Shown here in pieces: positions 1 through 8,567 of a stretch of 64,000 bases of DNA (positions within the stretch are counted from its first letter, which is position 1; each line of letters begins with the position of its first letter). Made by a program: the position numbers and the translations under genes. The DNA comes from Pseudomonadales bacterium (lineage in GTDB: Bacteria > Pseudomonadota > Gammaproteobacteria > Pseudomonadales > Pseudohongiellaceae). The DNA lies in assembly GCA_024234395.1 (NCBI GenBank), contig JACKOH010000001.1:887001-951000 (forward strand), in the 5' to 3' direction. The notes below the pieces were generated by a model. It saw nothing but the letters and a program-made list of their open reading frames with translations. It had not been told where the DNA came from and made no database searches.

Positions 1-2481
1 GTCGATATTTTTCATGTACTGCAGGTATTCGTCCATATCGGGAATTTTCCCCAGAGCCGCGCTGACTGCAGCCAGTTCGGAAGAGGCCAGGAATACATTG
101 GCGCCCTGGCCCAGCCGGTTGGGGAAGTTGCGGGTCGAGGTGGATACCACCGTGGAGTTGGGAGCCACCCGGGCCTGATTGCCCATGCACAGTGAGCAGC
201 CAGGCATTTCGGTGCGTGCTCCGGAGACCCCGAAGATATTGTAAATACCTTCCTCGGTGAGCTGATGTTCGTCCATCCGCGTCGGTGGAGCGACCCACAG
301 TCTGGTTGGCAGTCCACCATCCACCTGCTTGAGAACTTCGCTGGCGGCCCGGAAATGACCGATATTGGTCATGCAGGAGCCGATGAACACTTCGTCGATC
401 CTGGTGCCCTGTACTTCCGACAGCGGCTTCACATCGTCCGGATCGTTGGGGCAGGCCAGCAATGGCTCCCTGATCTCATTCAAATCAATTTCGATCACCT
501 TGTAATAGTCGGCGTCGGCATCCGGTTCCAGCAGTTGGGGATCTTCCAGCCATGCTTCCATGGCCCGGGCGCGTCGCTCCAGTGTGCGGGCATCCTGATA
601 GCCCTGGGCGATCATCCAGCGCAGCAGTGTTACGTTGGATTTAAAATATTCAATGATCGGCTCTTTGTTAAGGCGGATAGTGCAGCCGCCGGCCGAGCGT
701 TCAGCTGAGGCGTCGGAGATTTCAAACGCCTGTTCCACTTTCAGGTCCGGCAGTCCCTCGATTTCCAGGATGCGGCCGGAGAAGATGTTCTTTTTGCCTT
801 TCTTGGCAATGGTCAGATCGCCGGATTGAATGGCGGCATAGGGGATGGCGTTCACCAGATCACGCAGTGTGATACCGGGCTGCATTTCGCCCTTGAAACG
901 CACCAGCACGGATTCCGGCATATCCAGCGGCATGACACCGGTCGCCGCGGCGAAAGCCACCAGGCCGGAACCGGCCGGGAAGGAGATTCCGATCGGAAAA
1001 CGGGTATGTGAGTCGCCACCGGTACCCACGGTGTCTGGCAGCAGCATGCGGTTCAGCCAGGAGTGGATGATGCCGTCCCCGGGGCGCAGGGACACGCCGC
1101 CGCGGGTCTGGATAAAATCAGGCAGCGTGTGCTGGGTTTCGATGTCCACCGGTTTGGGATAGGCGGCGGTGTGGCAGAAAGACTGCATTACCAGATCGGC
1201 GGAAAATCCCAGGCAGGCCAGGTCTTTCAGTTCGTCGCGGGTCATGGGGCCGGTGGTGTCCTGGCTACCCACGGTGGTCATTTTCGGTTCGCAGTAGGTG
1301 CCTGGTCGGACGCCGGCGACGCCGCAGGCGCGGCCGACAATCTTCTGAGCCAGGGTGTAACCCTTGCTGGACTCCTCACCGCTGACCGGAACCCGGAACA
1401 CATCGGAGTGGGGCAGCCCCAGGCTTTCGCGGGCCCGCTGGGTCAGGCCACGGCCAATGATCAGGGGAATCCGGCCGCCGGCGCGGACTTCGTCCAGCAA
1501 TACTTCAGTCTTCAGTTCGAATTCGGCCAGCAGTTCATCGCTGTCATGGCGGGTCACGCGACCGTCATAAACGTGAATATCGATCACATCACCGGTGTTA
1601 AGGCTGTCCACATCGCATTCAAAGGGCAGGGCGCCGGCATCTTCCATGGTATTGAAGAAAATTGGCGCGATCTTGCCGCCGATACAGATACCGCCGGCAC
1701 GCTTATTGGGGACGTGAGGGATGTCATCGCCGATGTACCAGAGCACCGAGTTGGTAGCGGACTTACGCGACGAGCCGGTACCCATGACATCGCCGACCAT
1801 GGCAACCGGGTAGCCTTTCTTCTTTAATTCGGCGATCTGTTGTTCCGCGTCGGTTACGCCATCGCGGGGATTCTTGTACATGGCCTTGGCATGCAGGGGA
1901 ATATCCGGCCTTGACCAGGCATCCTGGGCCGGGGACAGATCATCGGTGTTGGTTTCGCCGGGTACCTTGAAAACGGTAACCGTGATCACGGTGGGAATTT
2001 CCTTGCGGGAAGTGAACCATTCGGCATTGGCCCAGCTGTCCAGGACCCGCTTGGCGTTGGCATTGCCGGCCTTGGCCCGGGCATCCACATCGTGAAAGGC
2101 GTCGAACATCAAAAGGGTGTGACAGAGCTGATCGGCAGCCAGGGCACCCAGCTTGTCATCGTCCAGCAGTTCCACCAGGGTAGCGATGTTGTAGCCGCCC
2201 ACCATGGTACCCAGCAGCGTTACCGCGTGTTCGCGGTCGATAAGGGGAGAACTTGCCTCACCCCTGGCCAGGGCAGTCAGGAATCCGGCTTTCACATAAG
2301 CAGCCTCGTCAACACCCGGCGGAACCCGATTGCTGATCAGGTCCAGGATAAACTCTTCTTCACCGGCTGGCGGGTTTTTCAGCAGTTCAATCAGCCCGGC
2401 TACCTGCTCGGCATTGAGGGGTTTGGGTACGACGCCCTGTTCGGCGCGTTCGGCGACGTGTTGTCTGTAGGCTTCTAGCAC
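1..2481 (-). CDS. acnB: Aconitate hydratase B (3' end outside the window)
   Basis: Interconverts citrate and isocitrate through cis-aconitate in the TCA cycle; the family can also hydrate 2-methylaconitate. The gene reads leftwards and its C-terminal end lies beyond base 1, so about 827 codons of a usual length near 865 are present. The start is a GTG giving MLEAYRQHVAERAEQG, typical of the AcnB N-terminal HEAT-like domain, with GAGG about 10 nt upstream. The cysteines expected to hold the [4Fe-4S] cluster are visible in SCMTNIGH (near 370-390) and CSLCMGNQ (near 180-205). A substrate-loop motif GETNTDDLSPA is also present near 1930-1960. The neighbouring DUF1289 gene is divergent. Identification is secure; only the missing end is unseen. 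Confidence 0.97.
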   Translation of the reverse strand, partial: MLEAYRQHVAERAEQGVVPKPLNAEQVAGLIELLKNPPAGEEEFILDLISNRVPPGVDEAAYVKAGFLTALARGEASSPLIDREHAVTLLGTMVGGYNIATLVELLDDDKLGALAADQLCHTLLMFDAFHDVDARAKAGNANAKRVLDSWANAEWFTSRKEIPTVITVTVFKVPGETNTDDLSPAQDAWSRPDIPLHAKAMYKNPRDGVTDAEQQIAELKKKGYPVAMVGDVMGTGSSRKSATNSVLWYIGDDIPHVPNKRAGGICIGGKIAPIFFNTMEDAGALPFECDVDSLNTGDVIDIHVYDGRVTRHDSDELLAEFELKTEVLLDEVRAGGRIPLIIGRGLTQRARESLGLPHSDVFRVPVSGEESSKGYTLAQKIVGRACGVAGVRPGTYCEPKMTTVGSQDTTGPMTRDELKDLACLGFSADLVMQSFCHTAAYPKPVDIETQHTLPDFIQTRGGVSLRPGDGIIHSWLNRMLLPDTVGTGGDSHTRFPIGISFPAGSGLVAFAAATGVMPLDMPESVLVRFKGEMQPGITLRDLVNAIPYAAIQSGDLTIAKKGKKNIFSGRILEIEGLPDLKVEQAFEISDASAERSAGGCTIRLNKEPIIEYFKSNVTLLRWMIAQGYQDARTLERRARAMEAWLEDPQLLEPDADADYYKVIEIDLNEIREPLLACPNDPDDVKPLSEVQGTRIDEVFIGSCMTNIGHFRAASEVLKQVDGGLPTRLWVAPPTRMDEHQLTEEGIYNIFGVSGARTEMPGCSLCMGNQARVAPNSTVVSTSTRNFPNRLGQGANVFLASSELAAVSAALGKIPDMDEYLQYMKNID

Positions 2482-2795
2482 AGAATTTTCCTCGAATTTA
2501 TGGACAAGTTTGGGTGGATCGACGTCGCTGCTGCTGTAGTCCCCGACCCTGGGTAAAAACCAGAGTTCAGAGCCACCGCCATTGGAGCAGGAAAAAGTCG
2601 CTTGCGCAGGAGTCTGGAGATGGCTGACTGATCAGCTTTCAATGCGGCGCCGTGCCGACAAAACCGGCCCGGATTTTACTGGATTTTGCTTAAAATAGCC
2701 AGTTGGGCTTCCGGTAGGGGGCTGATGATAAGGCGTTCTCCAACTTATCAGTGGCTCATTGCGGCGGGAAACCTCTCTCCCGAACTCTTTGTAAA
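2482..2795. other. Divergent intergenic region acnB / DUF1289
   Basis: This 314-bp gap must hold the acnB promoter (leftward) and probably that of the small ORF and DUF1289 gene (rightward). I see no convincing sigma70 pair in either direction. A run reading TTGCTTAAAAT near 2685-2697 is the most AT-rich spot. No RNA gene or repeat was recognised. Confidence 0.4.
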
Positions 2796-2894
2796 ATGGC
2801 GCAGTCTGCAGCAGAACAAATTGTCTATCAGGGCCGCAACTACCGGGTTGTTAAAGTCTCTGCCCGCGGTTACGATTTCCTGATTGACTGGTAA
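2796..2894 (+). CDS. Possible 32-residue small protein
   Basis: An ATG-started ORF of 32 codons sits directly in front of the DUF1289 gene, with 10 bp between its TAA and the next ATG. The product begins MAQSAAEQIVYQGRNY and ends YDFLIDW, with a balanced composition and mostly normal codons for this genome. No clear Shine-Dalgarno is seen before the ATG. The close spacing suggests translation coupled to the next gene. I do not recognise a family and assign no function. It could be chance. Confidence 0.35.
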   Translation: MAQSAAEQIVYQGRNYRVVKVSARGYDFLIDW

Positions 2895-2904
2895 CCCGTT
2901 TCTG

Positions 2905-3372
2905 ATGAATAAAATCCGCACTCCCTGTATCGGCATCTGTTCGACCACCTCCGTGGGTGATCCCATCTGCCGGGGCTGTAAGCGCTATGCCTTCGAGGTG
3001 ATCAACTGGAACGCCTACAGCGATGCGGAAAAGCTGGCAGTGTTGGAACGGGTGGAGAAACTGAATGTGCAGATTCTGGAAAACCGGCTGGAACTGGTGT
3101 CGGAAGCCCGATTGCGCGAGGGGCTCAGAAACCGCAGGGTCCCGTTCGATGAGACACGCTCACCGTATTGCTGGATTCACAATCTGTTGAAGCGCTGCCA
3201 TAACCGCATTGAATCCCTGCAGGAGTTCGGGCTGGCTATCCGGCCCGACTACAACCACTGTTCGCTGGCCGAGTTATGCGAACAGATCGACCGGGAAATT
3301 CTCAGCCTTTGCGAAGCTCACTTCGATCGCTACCTGGCAGTTCCGGAATCACGGGTCGCCGACCTGGGCTGA
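2905..3372 (+). CDS. DUF1289 domain protein with long C-terminal extension
   Basis: The N-terminal 50 residues carry the DUF1289 signature: PCIGICST, then CRGCKRYAFEVINW, four cysteines that probably bind a metal. The biochemical role of this family is unknown. The ATG giving MNKIRTPCIG was chosen because the signature normally begins within a few residues of the start; an upstream TTG at 2884 overlaps the small ORF. At 155 residues the protein is about twice the usual length of the family. The extra C-terminal half is helical-looking and keeps further Cys and His residues (YCWIHNLLKRCHN). It lies between acnB and lpxH, as I recall for an uncharacterised gene in Pseudomonas. It is convergent with lpxH. 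Confidence 0.8.
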   Translation: MNKIRTPCIGICSTTSVGDPICRGCKRYAFEVINWNAYSDAEKLAVLERVEKLNVQILENRLELVSEARLREGLRNRRVPFDETRSPYCWIHNLLKRCHNRIESLQEFGLAIRPDYNHCSLAELCEQIDREILSLCEAHFDRYLAVPESRVADLG

Positions 3373-3378
3373 AGGTCC

Positions 3379-3408
3379 GGGTTCGGGACAGGTTATTTCC
3401 CTGAACCT
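3379..3408. terminator. Possible bidirectional hairpin terminator
   Basis: The sequence GGTTCGGGA, a short AT-containing loop, then TCCCTGAACC forms a stem with one bulged base between the converging ends of the DUF1289 gene and lpxH. It lacks a strong T-run on either side, so its role as a terminator rests on position. Confidence 0.4.
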
Positions 3409-3413
3409 GGCGC

Positions 3414-4169
3414 TCAGGAATTCACAGTGTCGGAGCTGAGCGGGAAGCTGTGCAGCGTGACACCGCCGGAGGCGTCGATCTGACCGTACCAGCCGGCCTG
3501 GTCCCAGTCGCCGAGTACCACGCGCTGTGCCGTTTGCGGGTCTCCCGTGCGCAGTTCCACGGTCAGGTCATGGATCGCCGGGCGATGGGTATGCCCATGA
3601 ATTACAGTATCAACCTCAAGGCCGGTAAACAGCCCGGTGACGGCCGTTTCGGTTACATCCATGATTTCCGCTGCATTGCCGGCGGTGGCCTGCCGACTCT
3701 GCTGGCGGGCCTGGCGGGCGAAGGCCCGGCGCTCTTCCAGTGGTCGGGCAAGAAAGTCCCGCTGCCAGTCCGGATTTCTCACCAGCTTGCGGAATTGCAG
3801 ATAGCCGGTATCGCGGGTGCACAGCACGTCGCCATGCAGCAGGGCAATGCGGCGGTCTGCTACTGACAGCAGCTGCGGCTCCTCTATCAATACGGCTCCA
3901 CAGCGGCTGGCGTAGTCGCTGCCGATTAGAAAATCACGATTGCCGTGCATCAGGAAAATTTCGACACCCCGGTCGGCCAGCTGCCGCAGTTCCGCGGCGA
4001 TCCGGTCAGCCAGCGGGTTTGGTGCATCGTCACCGATCCAGACTTCGAACAGATCGCCAAGAATATACAGGCGCTGTGAGCCCTGTGTCCGGGTCCTCAG
4101 GAAATCAATCAGGGTGGCGCTGATATCAGGTCGCCCGGGCTCCAGGTGCAGGTCGGAAATCAGCAGCAA
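3414..4169 (-). CDS. lpxH: UDP-2,3-diacylglucosamine diphosphatase LpxH
   Basis: Cleaves UDP-2,3-diacylglucosamine to lipid X and UMP, the fourth step of lipid A synthesis, at the inner membrane face. The calcineurin-like phosphoesterase motifs are all present: ISDLHLEP at residue 4, GDLFEVWIGDD, MHGNRDFLIG, LLHGDVLCT and IHGHTHRPAIH. The length of 251 residues is normal. The start must be a non-ATG codon: TTG gives MLLISDLHLEP, 16 bp after the ppiB stop, and no ATG lies in frame between. The short gap after ppiB indicates co-transcription, an order also found in Pseudomonas. Expression probably relies on translational coupling because the ribosome-binding site is poor. Confidence 0.95.
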   Translation of the reverse strand: MLLISDLHLEPGRPDISATLIDFLRTRTQGSQRLYILGDLFEVWIGDDAPNPLADRIAAELRQLADRGVEIFLMHGNRDFLIGSDYASRCGAVLIEEPQLLSVADRRIALLHGDVLCTRDTGYLQFRKLVRNPDWQRDFLARPLEERRAFARQARQQSRQATAGNAAEIMDVTETAVTGLFTGLEVDTVIHGHTHRPAIHDLTVELRTGDPQTAQRVVLGDWDQAGWYGQIDASGGVTLHSFPLSSDTVNS

Positions 4170-4185
4170 GGGGTTCGCATCCGGC

Positions 4186-4689
4186 TCATTGTGAATCGTC
4201 GGTTACCCGGGCCGATTCAATGACGACATCCTCCAATGGGACGTCCTGATGGCCCATGGCGCTGCCGGTCCGGCATCCCCGGATAGCGTCCACGACATCC
4301 CGGCCGTCAACCACCTTGCCGAATACGGCGTAGCCCCAGCCCTGGGGAGATTTGTCCCGATGGTTGAGAAAATCGTTGTCGTTGACATTGATGAAAAACT
4401 GCGCAGTAGCGGAATGGGGATCCATGGTGCGCGCCATGGCCACGGTGTAGGCGTCGTTGGTCAGGCCGTTGTCGGCCTCGTTTTCGATGGGGGTACCGGT
4501 AGACTTCTGTTTCATTCCCGGTTCGAAGCCACCGCCCTGGATCATGAAGTTATCGATAACGCGATGAAAGATGGTGCCGTCGTAGAAGCCCTGTTCCACG
4601 TAGTCCTGGAAATTTTTGGCAGTCATGGGTGCTTTATCAAAATCGAGTTCCAGGGTGATGGTGCCGTGGCTGGTGTTCAGTTCAATCAT
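4186..4689 (-). CDS. ppiB: Peptidyl-prolyl cis-trans isomerase B (cyclophilin)
   Basis: Cytoplasmic cyclophilin that speeds cis-trans isomerisation of prolyl bonds. Core motifs are visible: FHRVIDNFMIQGGGF, the ATAQFFIN segment and GYAVFGKVVDG. The ATG at 4689 gives MIELNTSHGTITLEL, the usual bacterial N-terminus, with AGGA about 8 nt upstream; the longer open frame to 4728 would add a non-homologous tail and was rejected. The 167-residue product matches the family length (about 165). It shares a transcript with lpxH and is divergent from glnS. Confidence 0.95.
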   Translation of the reverse strand: MIELNTSHGTITLELDFDKAPMTAKNFQDYVEQGFYDGTIFHRVIDNFMIQGGGFEPGMKQKSTGTPIENEADNGLTNDAYTVAMARTMDPHSATAQFFINVNDNDFLNHRDKSPQGWGYAVFGKVVDGRDVVDAIRGCRTGSAMGHQDVPLEDVVIESARVTDDSQ

Positions 4690-4906
4690 GTTCTGGTCCT
4701 GTATTGGCGAACGGACAGGTTGTCGCAAAATTGCTGCATCGCCATGACACTGCCTGAATGGCGAAATGACAAAGTTGCGATGCGCGGGCAGGGATCCGGC
4801 GTCGCTTCAGCGGGTCTCGAAAATACCGGGCAAACCGGCACCCAATGCCTGCGAAAGAAACCTGAAATCTGCGCCTTCCGACCTTATGGGAAAGGCACGA
4901 AGCGGC

Positions 4907-4912
4907 TATAAT
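4907..4912 (+). promoter_or_regulatory. Probable -10 element of the glnS promoter
   Basis: A perfect TATAAT lies 36 bp before the glnS start codon. A matching -35 is weak (TTATGG at 4884-4889 with 17-bp spacing), so recognition may depend on the -10 or on an activator. Confidence 0.55.
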
Positions 4913-4948
4913 AAGGGTTTTGACCAGCGCGAGGAAGTGCAAGTCCCG

Positions 4949-6718
4949 ATGGCACCGTCCGACTCCGGCAACAAGCCGCCCAATTCCCAAGCCCAGTCCA
5001 AAGGCACGAAACCTCCCTCCAATTTTATCCGGCATCTGATCGAACAGGATCTGGCGTCCGGCAAATACGAGGGCAGGGTGCATACCCGCTTTCCACCGGA
5101 ACCCAATGGCTATCTGCACATTGGTCACGCCAAGTCCATCTGCCTGAACTTCTCACTGGCGGAAGAATACGGCGGACACTGCAATCTGCGCTTCGACGAC
5201 ACCAATCCGGCCAAGGAAAGCCAGGAGTACGTGGACGCCATCAAGGAAAACATTCTCTGGCTGGGATTCCAGTGGCAGGGCGAGGTGCGCTATGCCTCGA
5301 ATTATTTCGACCAGCTCTACGACTTCGCCGTGCAGCTGATCAACAGTGGCAAGGCCTACGTCTGCAGTCTCAGTCCTCACCAGGCCAGGGAATTCCGCGG
5401 TACCCTGACCGAACCCGGCCGTAACAGTCCGGACCGGGACCGGCCGATCGGGGAAAATCTGGACATGTTCGAACGCATGCGGCAAGGGGAATTCACCGAT
5501 GGTGAGTACAGCCTGCGGGCGAAAATCGATATGGCAGCGCCCAACATCAACATGCGCGATCCGGTGCTGTACCGGATCCGCCATGTTAATCATCACCAGA
5601 CCGGCGACCGGTGGTGCATCTATCCGACCTACGATTACACCCATTGCCTGTCCGATGCCATCGAGGGGATCACCCATTCTCTGTGTACCCTGGAGTTCGA
5701 AGATCATCGCCCGTTGTACAACTGGATTCTGCAGAACCTGGATCTGGACAGCATTCGCCGCGCCAGCGATCTGGCCGACACCGAATTCCGTTATGTGTTG
5801 CCGGAACAGACCGAGTTCGCCAAATTGCGCATCAATTACACCATGGGCGGCAAACGCAATCTAAAGGACATGGTGGAGACCGGAGTGGTGACCGGCTGGG
5901 ACGATCCCCGCATGAACACGCTGGCGGGCCTGCGTAGACGCGGAGTCACGCCGGCCGCAATCCGGAACTTCTGCGAGATGGTGGGAGTGGCGCGCAGCGA
6001 AAGCGTCGTTGATATGAGCATGCTGGAGCACTGCATCCGCGAAGATCTCGACAACAATGCTCCGCGTGTCATGTGTGTCCTGGCGCCTCTTAAGGTGACC
6101 CTGAGTAATGTGGAGGCCGCGCAGGAAATGGTGTTGACCATGCCCAATCATCCAAAGATTGAAGCCATGGGATACCGGGAGGTGCCGTTCAGTCGCGAGA
6201 TCTACATCGATCGCAGCGATTTTGAAGTGGAACCGCCACCTGGATTCAAGCGCCTGATGCCGGGTGGTGAGGTACGGCTGCGAGGAGCCTATGTCATCCG
6301 CTGCGATGAGGTTATTTATAACGCGGACGGAGAGGTCAGTGAACTGATCTGCTCGATCGATCCCGACACCCTGGGCCGCAATCCCGAGGGCCGCAAGGTG
6401 AAAGGTGTCATTCACTGGGTTTCTGCCAGCGCCGGCCTGCCGGCCCGGGTCCGGTTGTATGACCGCCTGTTCCTGGTGGAGAATCCCGAGGACAAGTCGC
6501 TCGAGGATTACCGGGACGGCCTGAACCCCGATTCCCTGGTTGAACTGACCGGCTGTGTGGTGGAGCCTTCAGTGCGGGCAACCGAAACCAGGGCCGGATT
6601 TCAGTTCGAAAGGGAAGGCTACTTCTGTATCGACAGTCTGGATTCCGACGACGATTCACTGGTTTTCAACCGGACCATTACCCTGCGGGATTCATGGAAG
6701 CCGGCCGGGCAGGGGTGA
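4949..6718 (+). CDS. glnS: Glutaminyl-tRNA synthetase
   Basis: Charges tRNA-Gln with glutamine using ATP. This is a class I synthetase with the HIGH motif in PNGYLHIGHAKS near residue 65, the FDDTNP segment, and the C-terminal anticodon-binding beta barrels. The ATG giving MAPSDSGNKPPN was chosen; GAGGAAG lies about 12 nt upstream, and a longer frame to 4766 has no homology. At 589 residues it is slightly longer than E. coli GlnRS because of a polar N-terminal tail of about 30 residues. The loop that normally reads VMSKR reads INYTMGGKRNL here (near 5835-5865). The second lysine is kept but the Met-Ser pair is replaced. Six bases separate its stop from cysS, so the two synthetases are co-transcribed. 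Confidence 0.97.
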   Translation: MAPSDSGNKPPNSQAQSKGTKPPSNFIRHLIEQDLASGKYEGRVHTRFPPEPNGYLHIGHAKSICLNFSLAEEYGGHCNLRFDDTNPAKESQEYVDAIKENILWLGFQWQGEVRYASNYFDQLYDFAVQLINSGKAYVCSLSPHQAREFRGTLTEPGRNSPDRDRPIGENLDMFERMRQGEFTDGEYSLRAKIDMAAPNINMRDPVLYRIRHVNHHQTGDRWCIYPTYDYTHCLSDAIEGITHSLCTLEFEDHRPLYNWILQNLDLDSIRRASDLADTEFRYVLPEQTEFAKLRINYTMGGKRNLKDMVETGVVTGWDDPRMNTLAGLRRRGVTPAAIRNFCEMVGVARSESVVDMSMLEHCIREDLDNNAPRVMCVLAPLKVTLSNVEAAQEMVLTMPNHPKIEAMGYREVPFSREIYIDRSDFEVEPPPGFKRLMPGGEVRLRGAYVIRCDEVIYNADGEVSELICSIDPDTLGRNPEGRKVKGVIHWVSASAGLPARVRLYDRLFLVENPEDKSLEDYRDGLNPDSLVELTGCVVEPSVRATETRAGFQFEREGYFCIDSLDSDDDSLVFNRTITLRDSWKPAGQG

Positions 6719-6724
6719 GCCCAG

Positions 6725-8128
6725 ATGCTGAAGAACGCTGAAATAAAGATCTACAACACTTTCACCCAGCGCAAGGAAGTCCTGCAGCCCATCGAACCGG
6801 GCCGGATCCGGATTTACGTGTGTGGTATCACGACTTATGACTACAGCCATCTCGGGCATGGACGCATGCTGGTTGCTTTCGATGTTGTGGTCCGTTACCT
6901 GCGGGCCAGGGGTTTCGAGGTTACCTATGTCCGTAATATCACCGACATCGATGACAAGATACTCAACCGGGCCCGGGAAAACGGTGAGCTTTTTTCTGAT
7001 CTGACGGCCCGTTTCATCGATGCGATGCATGAGGATGAGCAGGCACTGGCAATTCTGCCGCCGGATATCGAGCCACGGGCAACCGAGCATATTTCTGAAA
7101 TAATCGCCATGATCGAAAAGCTGATCGAGAATGAAAATGCCTACCGCGCAGGCAATGGCGACGTTTATTTCGAAGTGGAAAGTTTCCCGGCCTACGGTAA
7201 GCTGTCCAGAAAGAACCTGGAAGACCTGCTGGCAGGTGCCCGGGTTGAGGTGGGAGAACTGAAACGGGATCCTCGCGATTTTGCCCTCTGGAAGGCGGCT
7301 GCCGATGGTGAAGTAGGCTGGGACTCCCCCTGGGGATACGGGCGGCCCGGCTGGCATATCGAGTGCTCGGCCATGTCCACCAACTGCCTGGGCGAGCATT
7401 TCGATATTCATGGCGGTGGCTCGGACCTGATGTTTCCCCACCACGAAAACGAAATCGCGCAGTCGGAGGCCGCCAGCGGTCATAAATTCGCCAATATCTG
7501 GATGCACAACGGGCCCCTGCGGGTGGATGACGAGAAAATGTCCAAGTCGCTGGGCAACTTCTTCACCGTTCGCGAAGTGTTGAAGAATTATGATGCCGAA
7601 GTGGTCAGGTACCTGCTGGTGGCCAGCCACTACCGCAGCCCGATCAATTATTCCGAGCACAACCTGAAGCAGGCCGCCGCGTCACTGGAGCGGCTGTACT
7701 CCGCCCTCAAGGATATCGATACCAGCGGCGTGAAATCCCTGGTCAACGGGCGCTTTGAAAAAGCCTTTTACGCCGCCATGGACGATGACTTCAATACCGC
7801 CGAAGGGATCAAGGTGTTATTTGATCTGGCCCGGGAAATCAATCGTCGCAAGAGCGACGATCCCGAGCAGGCCTCGCAACTGGCTGAACTGCTGGTGCGC
7901 CTGGGGGACATCCTGGGAATCCTGCAGGCTCCCCCGGAGCAGTTCCTGCAGGGCAGTGTCCAGGCCGACGTGGATCCAGAGTATATTGAATCGCTCATAA
8001 AGCAGCGGCAGCAGGCCAGGGCGGACAAGGACTGGGGCCGCGCGGATGCGATCCGGGATGAGTTGACCCGCCTCAATGTGGTAGTGGAGGATTCCCCGGA
8101 GGGCAGTACCTGGCGCATCGAGCGCTGA
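6725..8128 (+). CDS. cysS: Cysteinyl-tRNA synthetase
   Basis: Attaches cysteine to tRNA-Cys with ATP. Class I motifs are intact: YDYSHLGHGRM near residue 40 (HIGH) and DDEKMSKSLGNF near residue 270 (KMSKS). Zinc ligands that select cysteine are seen in VCGITTYD, HIECSAMS and HHENEIAQSEA. The length of 467 residues fits the family (about 460). It follows glnS by 6 bp and comes just before the tRNA-Pro promoter, the same order as in Pseudomonas. No abnormality was noted. Confidence 0.98.
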   Translation: MLKNAEIKIYNTFTQRKEVLQPIEPGRIRIYVCGITTYDYSHLGHGRMLVAFDVVVRYLRARGFEVTYVRNITDIDDKILNRARENGELFSDLTARFIDAMHEDEQALAILPPDIEPRATEHISEIIAMIEKLIENENAYRAGNGDVYFEVESFPAYGKLSRKNLEDLLAGARVEVGELKRDPRDFALWKAAADGEVGWDSPWGYGRPGWHIECSAMSTNCLGEHFDIHGGGSDLMFPHHENEIAQSEAASGHKFANIWMHNGPLRVDDEKMSKSLGNFFTVREVLKNYDAEVVRYLLVASHYRSPINYSEHNLKQAAASLERLYSALKDIDTSGVKSLVNGRFEKAFYAAMDDDFNTAEGIKVLFDLAREINRRKSDDPEQASQLAELLVRLGDILGILQAPPEQFLQGSVQADVDPEYIESLIKQRQQARADKDWGRADAIRDELTRLNVVVEDSPEGSTWRIER

Positions 8129-8226
8129 GACCGGCAACCCGATGTCTATTCGTTGCTAGTGTCCTGGACCTGGTGTCAGAGCCCTTCAGGTTCAGTGCAG
8201 GATTCACATGGAATCACTGACAAACA

Positions 8227-8255
8227 TTGACGGGCCGGGGTCTCATGAGTATTAT
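8227..8255 (+). promoter_or_regulatory. Sigma70 promoter of the tRNA-Pro/tRNA-His unit
   Basis: TTGACG and TATTAT are separated by exactly 17 bp, followed by a GC-rich discriminator (CCCGTCC). That combination is typical of strong, stringently controlled stable-RNA promoters. The predicted start is about 23 bp upstream of tRNA-Pro. Confidence 0.75.
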
Positions 8256-8284
8256 CCCGTCCTCTTGAAATTTATGTACCCAGT

Positions 8285-8361
8285 CGGGGTATAGCGCAGT
8301 CTGGTAGCGCGCTTGCTTTGGGAGCAAGATGTCGGGAGTTCAAATCTCTCTACCCCGACCA
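8285..8361 (+). tRNA. tRNA-Pro (anticodon TGG)
   Basis: A 77-nt cloverleaf: acceptor stem CGGGGTA with TACCCCG, D-arm, anticodon stem CTTGC/GCAAG enclosing loop TTTGGGA, T-arm with TTCAAAT, and an encoded CCA end. The anticodon TGG reads CCA and, by wobble, other proline codons. It lies 15 bp before tRNA-His. Confidence 0.97.
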
Positions 8362-8376
8362 GTTTTTTCTTTTGCT

Positions 8377-8453
8377 GGTGACCGTAGCTCAGTTGGTAGA
8401 GCCCCGGACTGTGACTCCGGTTGTCGTGGGTTCGAGCCCCATCGGTCACCCCA
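8377..8453 (+). tRNA. tRNA-His (anticodon GTG)
   Basis: The cloverleaf closely resembles E. coli tRNA-His, including the encoded extra G(-1) opposite C73, the GTG anticodon in loop CTGTGAC, the TTCGAGC T-loop and an encoded CCA. It is very likely processed from the same transcript as tRNA-Pro. Confidence 0.97.
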
Positions 8454-8567
8454 TTTTTCACTCTCTCTCCTTATTCTCGACACTCCCGGGCGGGCTGCCT
8501 TCTGGAACTCCGTCACTGCTGGCGGTAAGATGCCTGTATGAGTACGGGAGGCGATGCGATGGAAAAC

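Noticed and set aside
1063..1827. A 254-codon plus-strand ORF inside acnB
   Set aside because: It is a shadow of acnB in another frame; its translation resembles no family, while the minus strand gives unmistakable AcnB.
4766..4948. Extended N-terminus of GlnRS from 4766
   Set aside because: The region contains the TATAAT promoter element and encodes no conserved residues; the ATG at 4949 fits the family.
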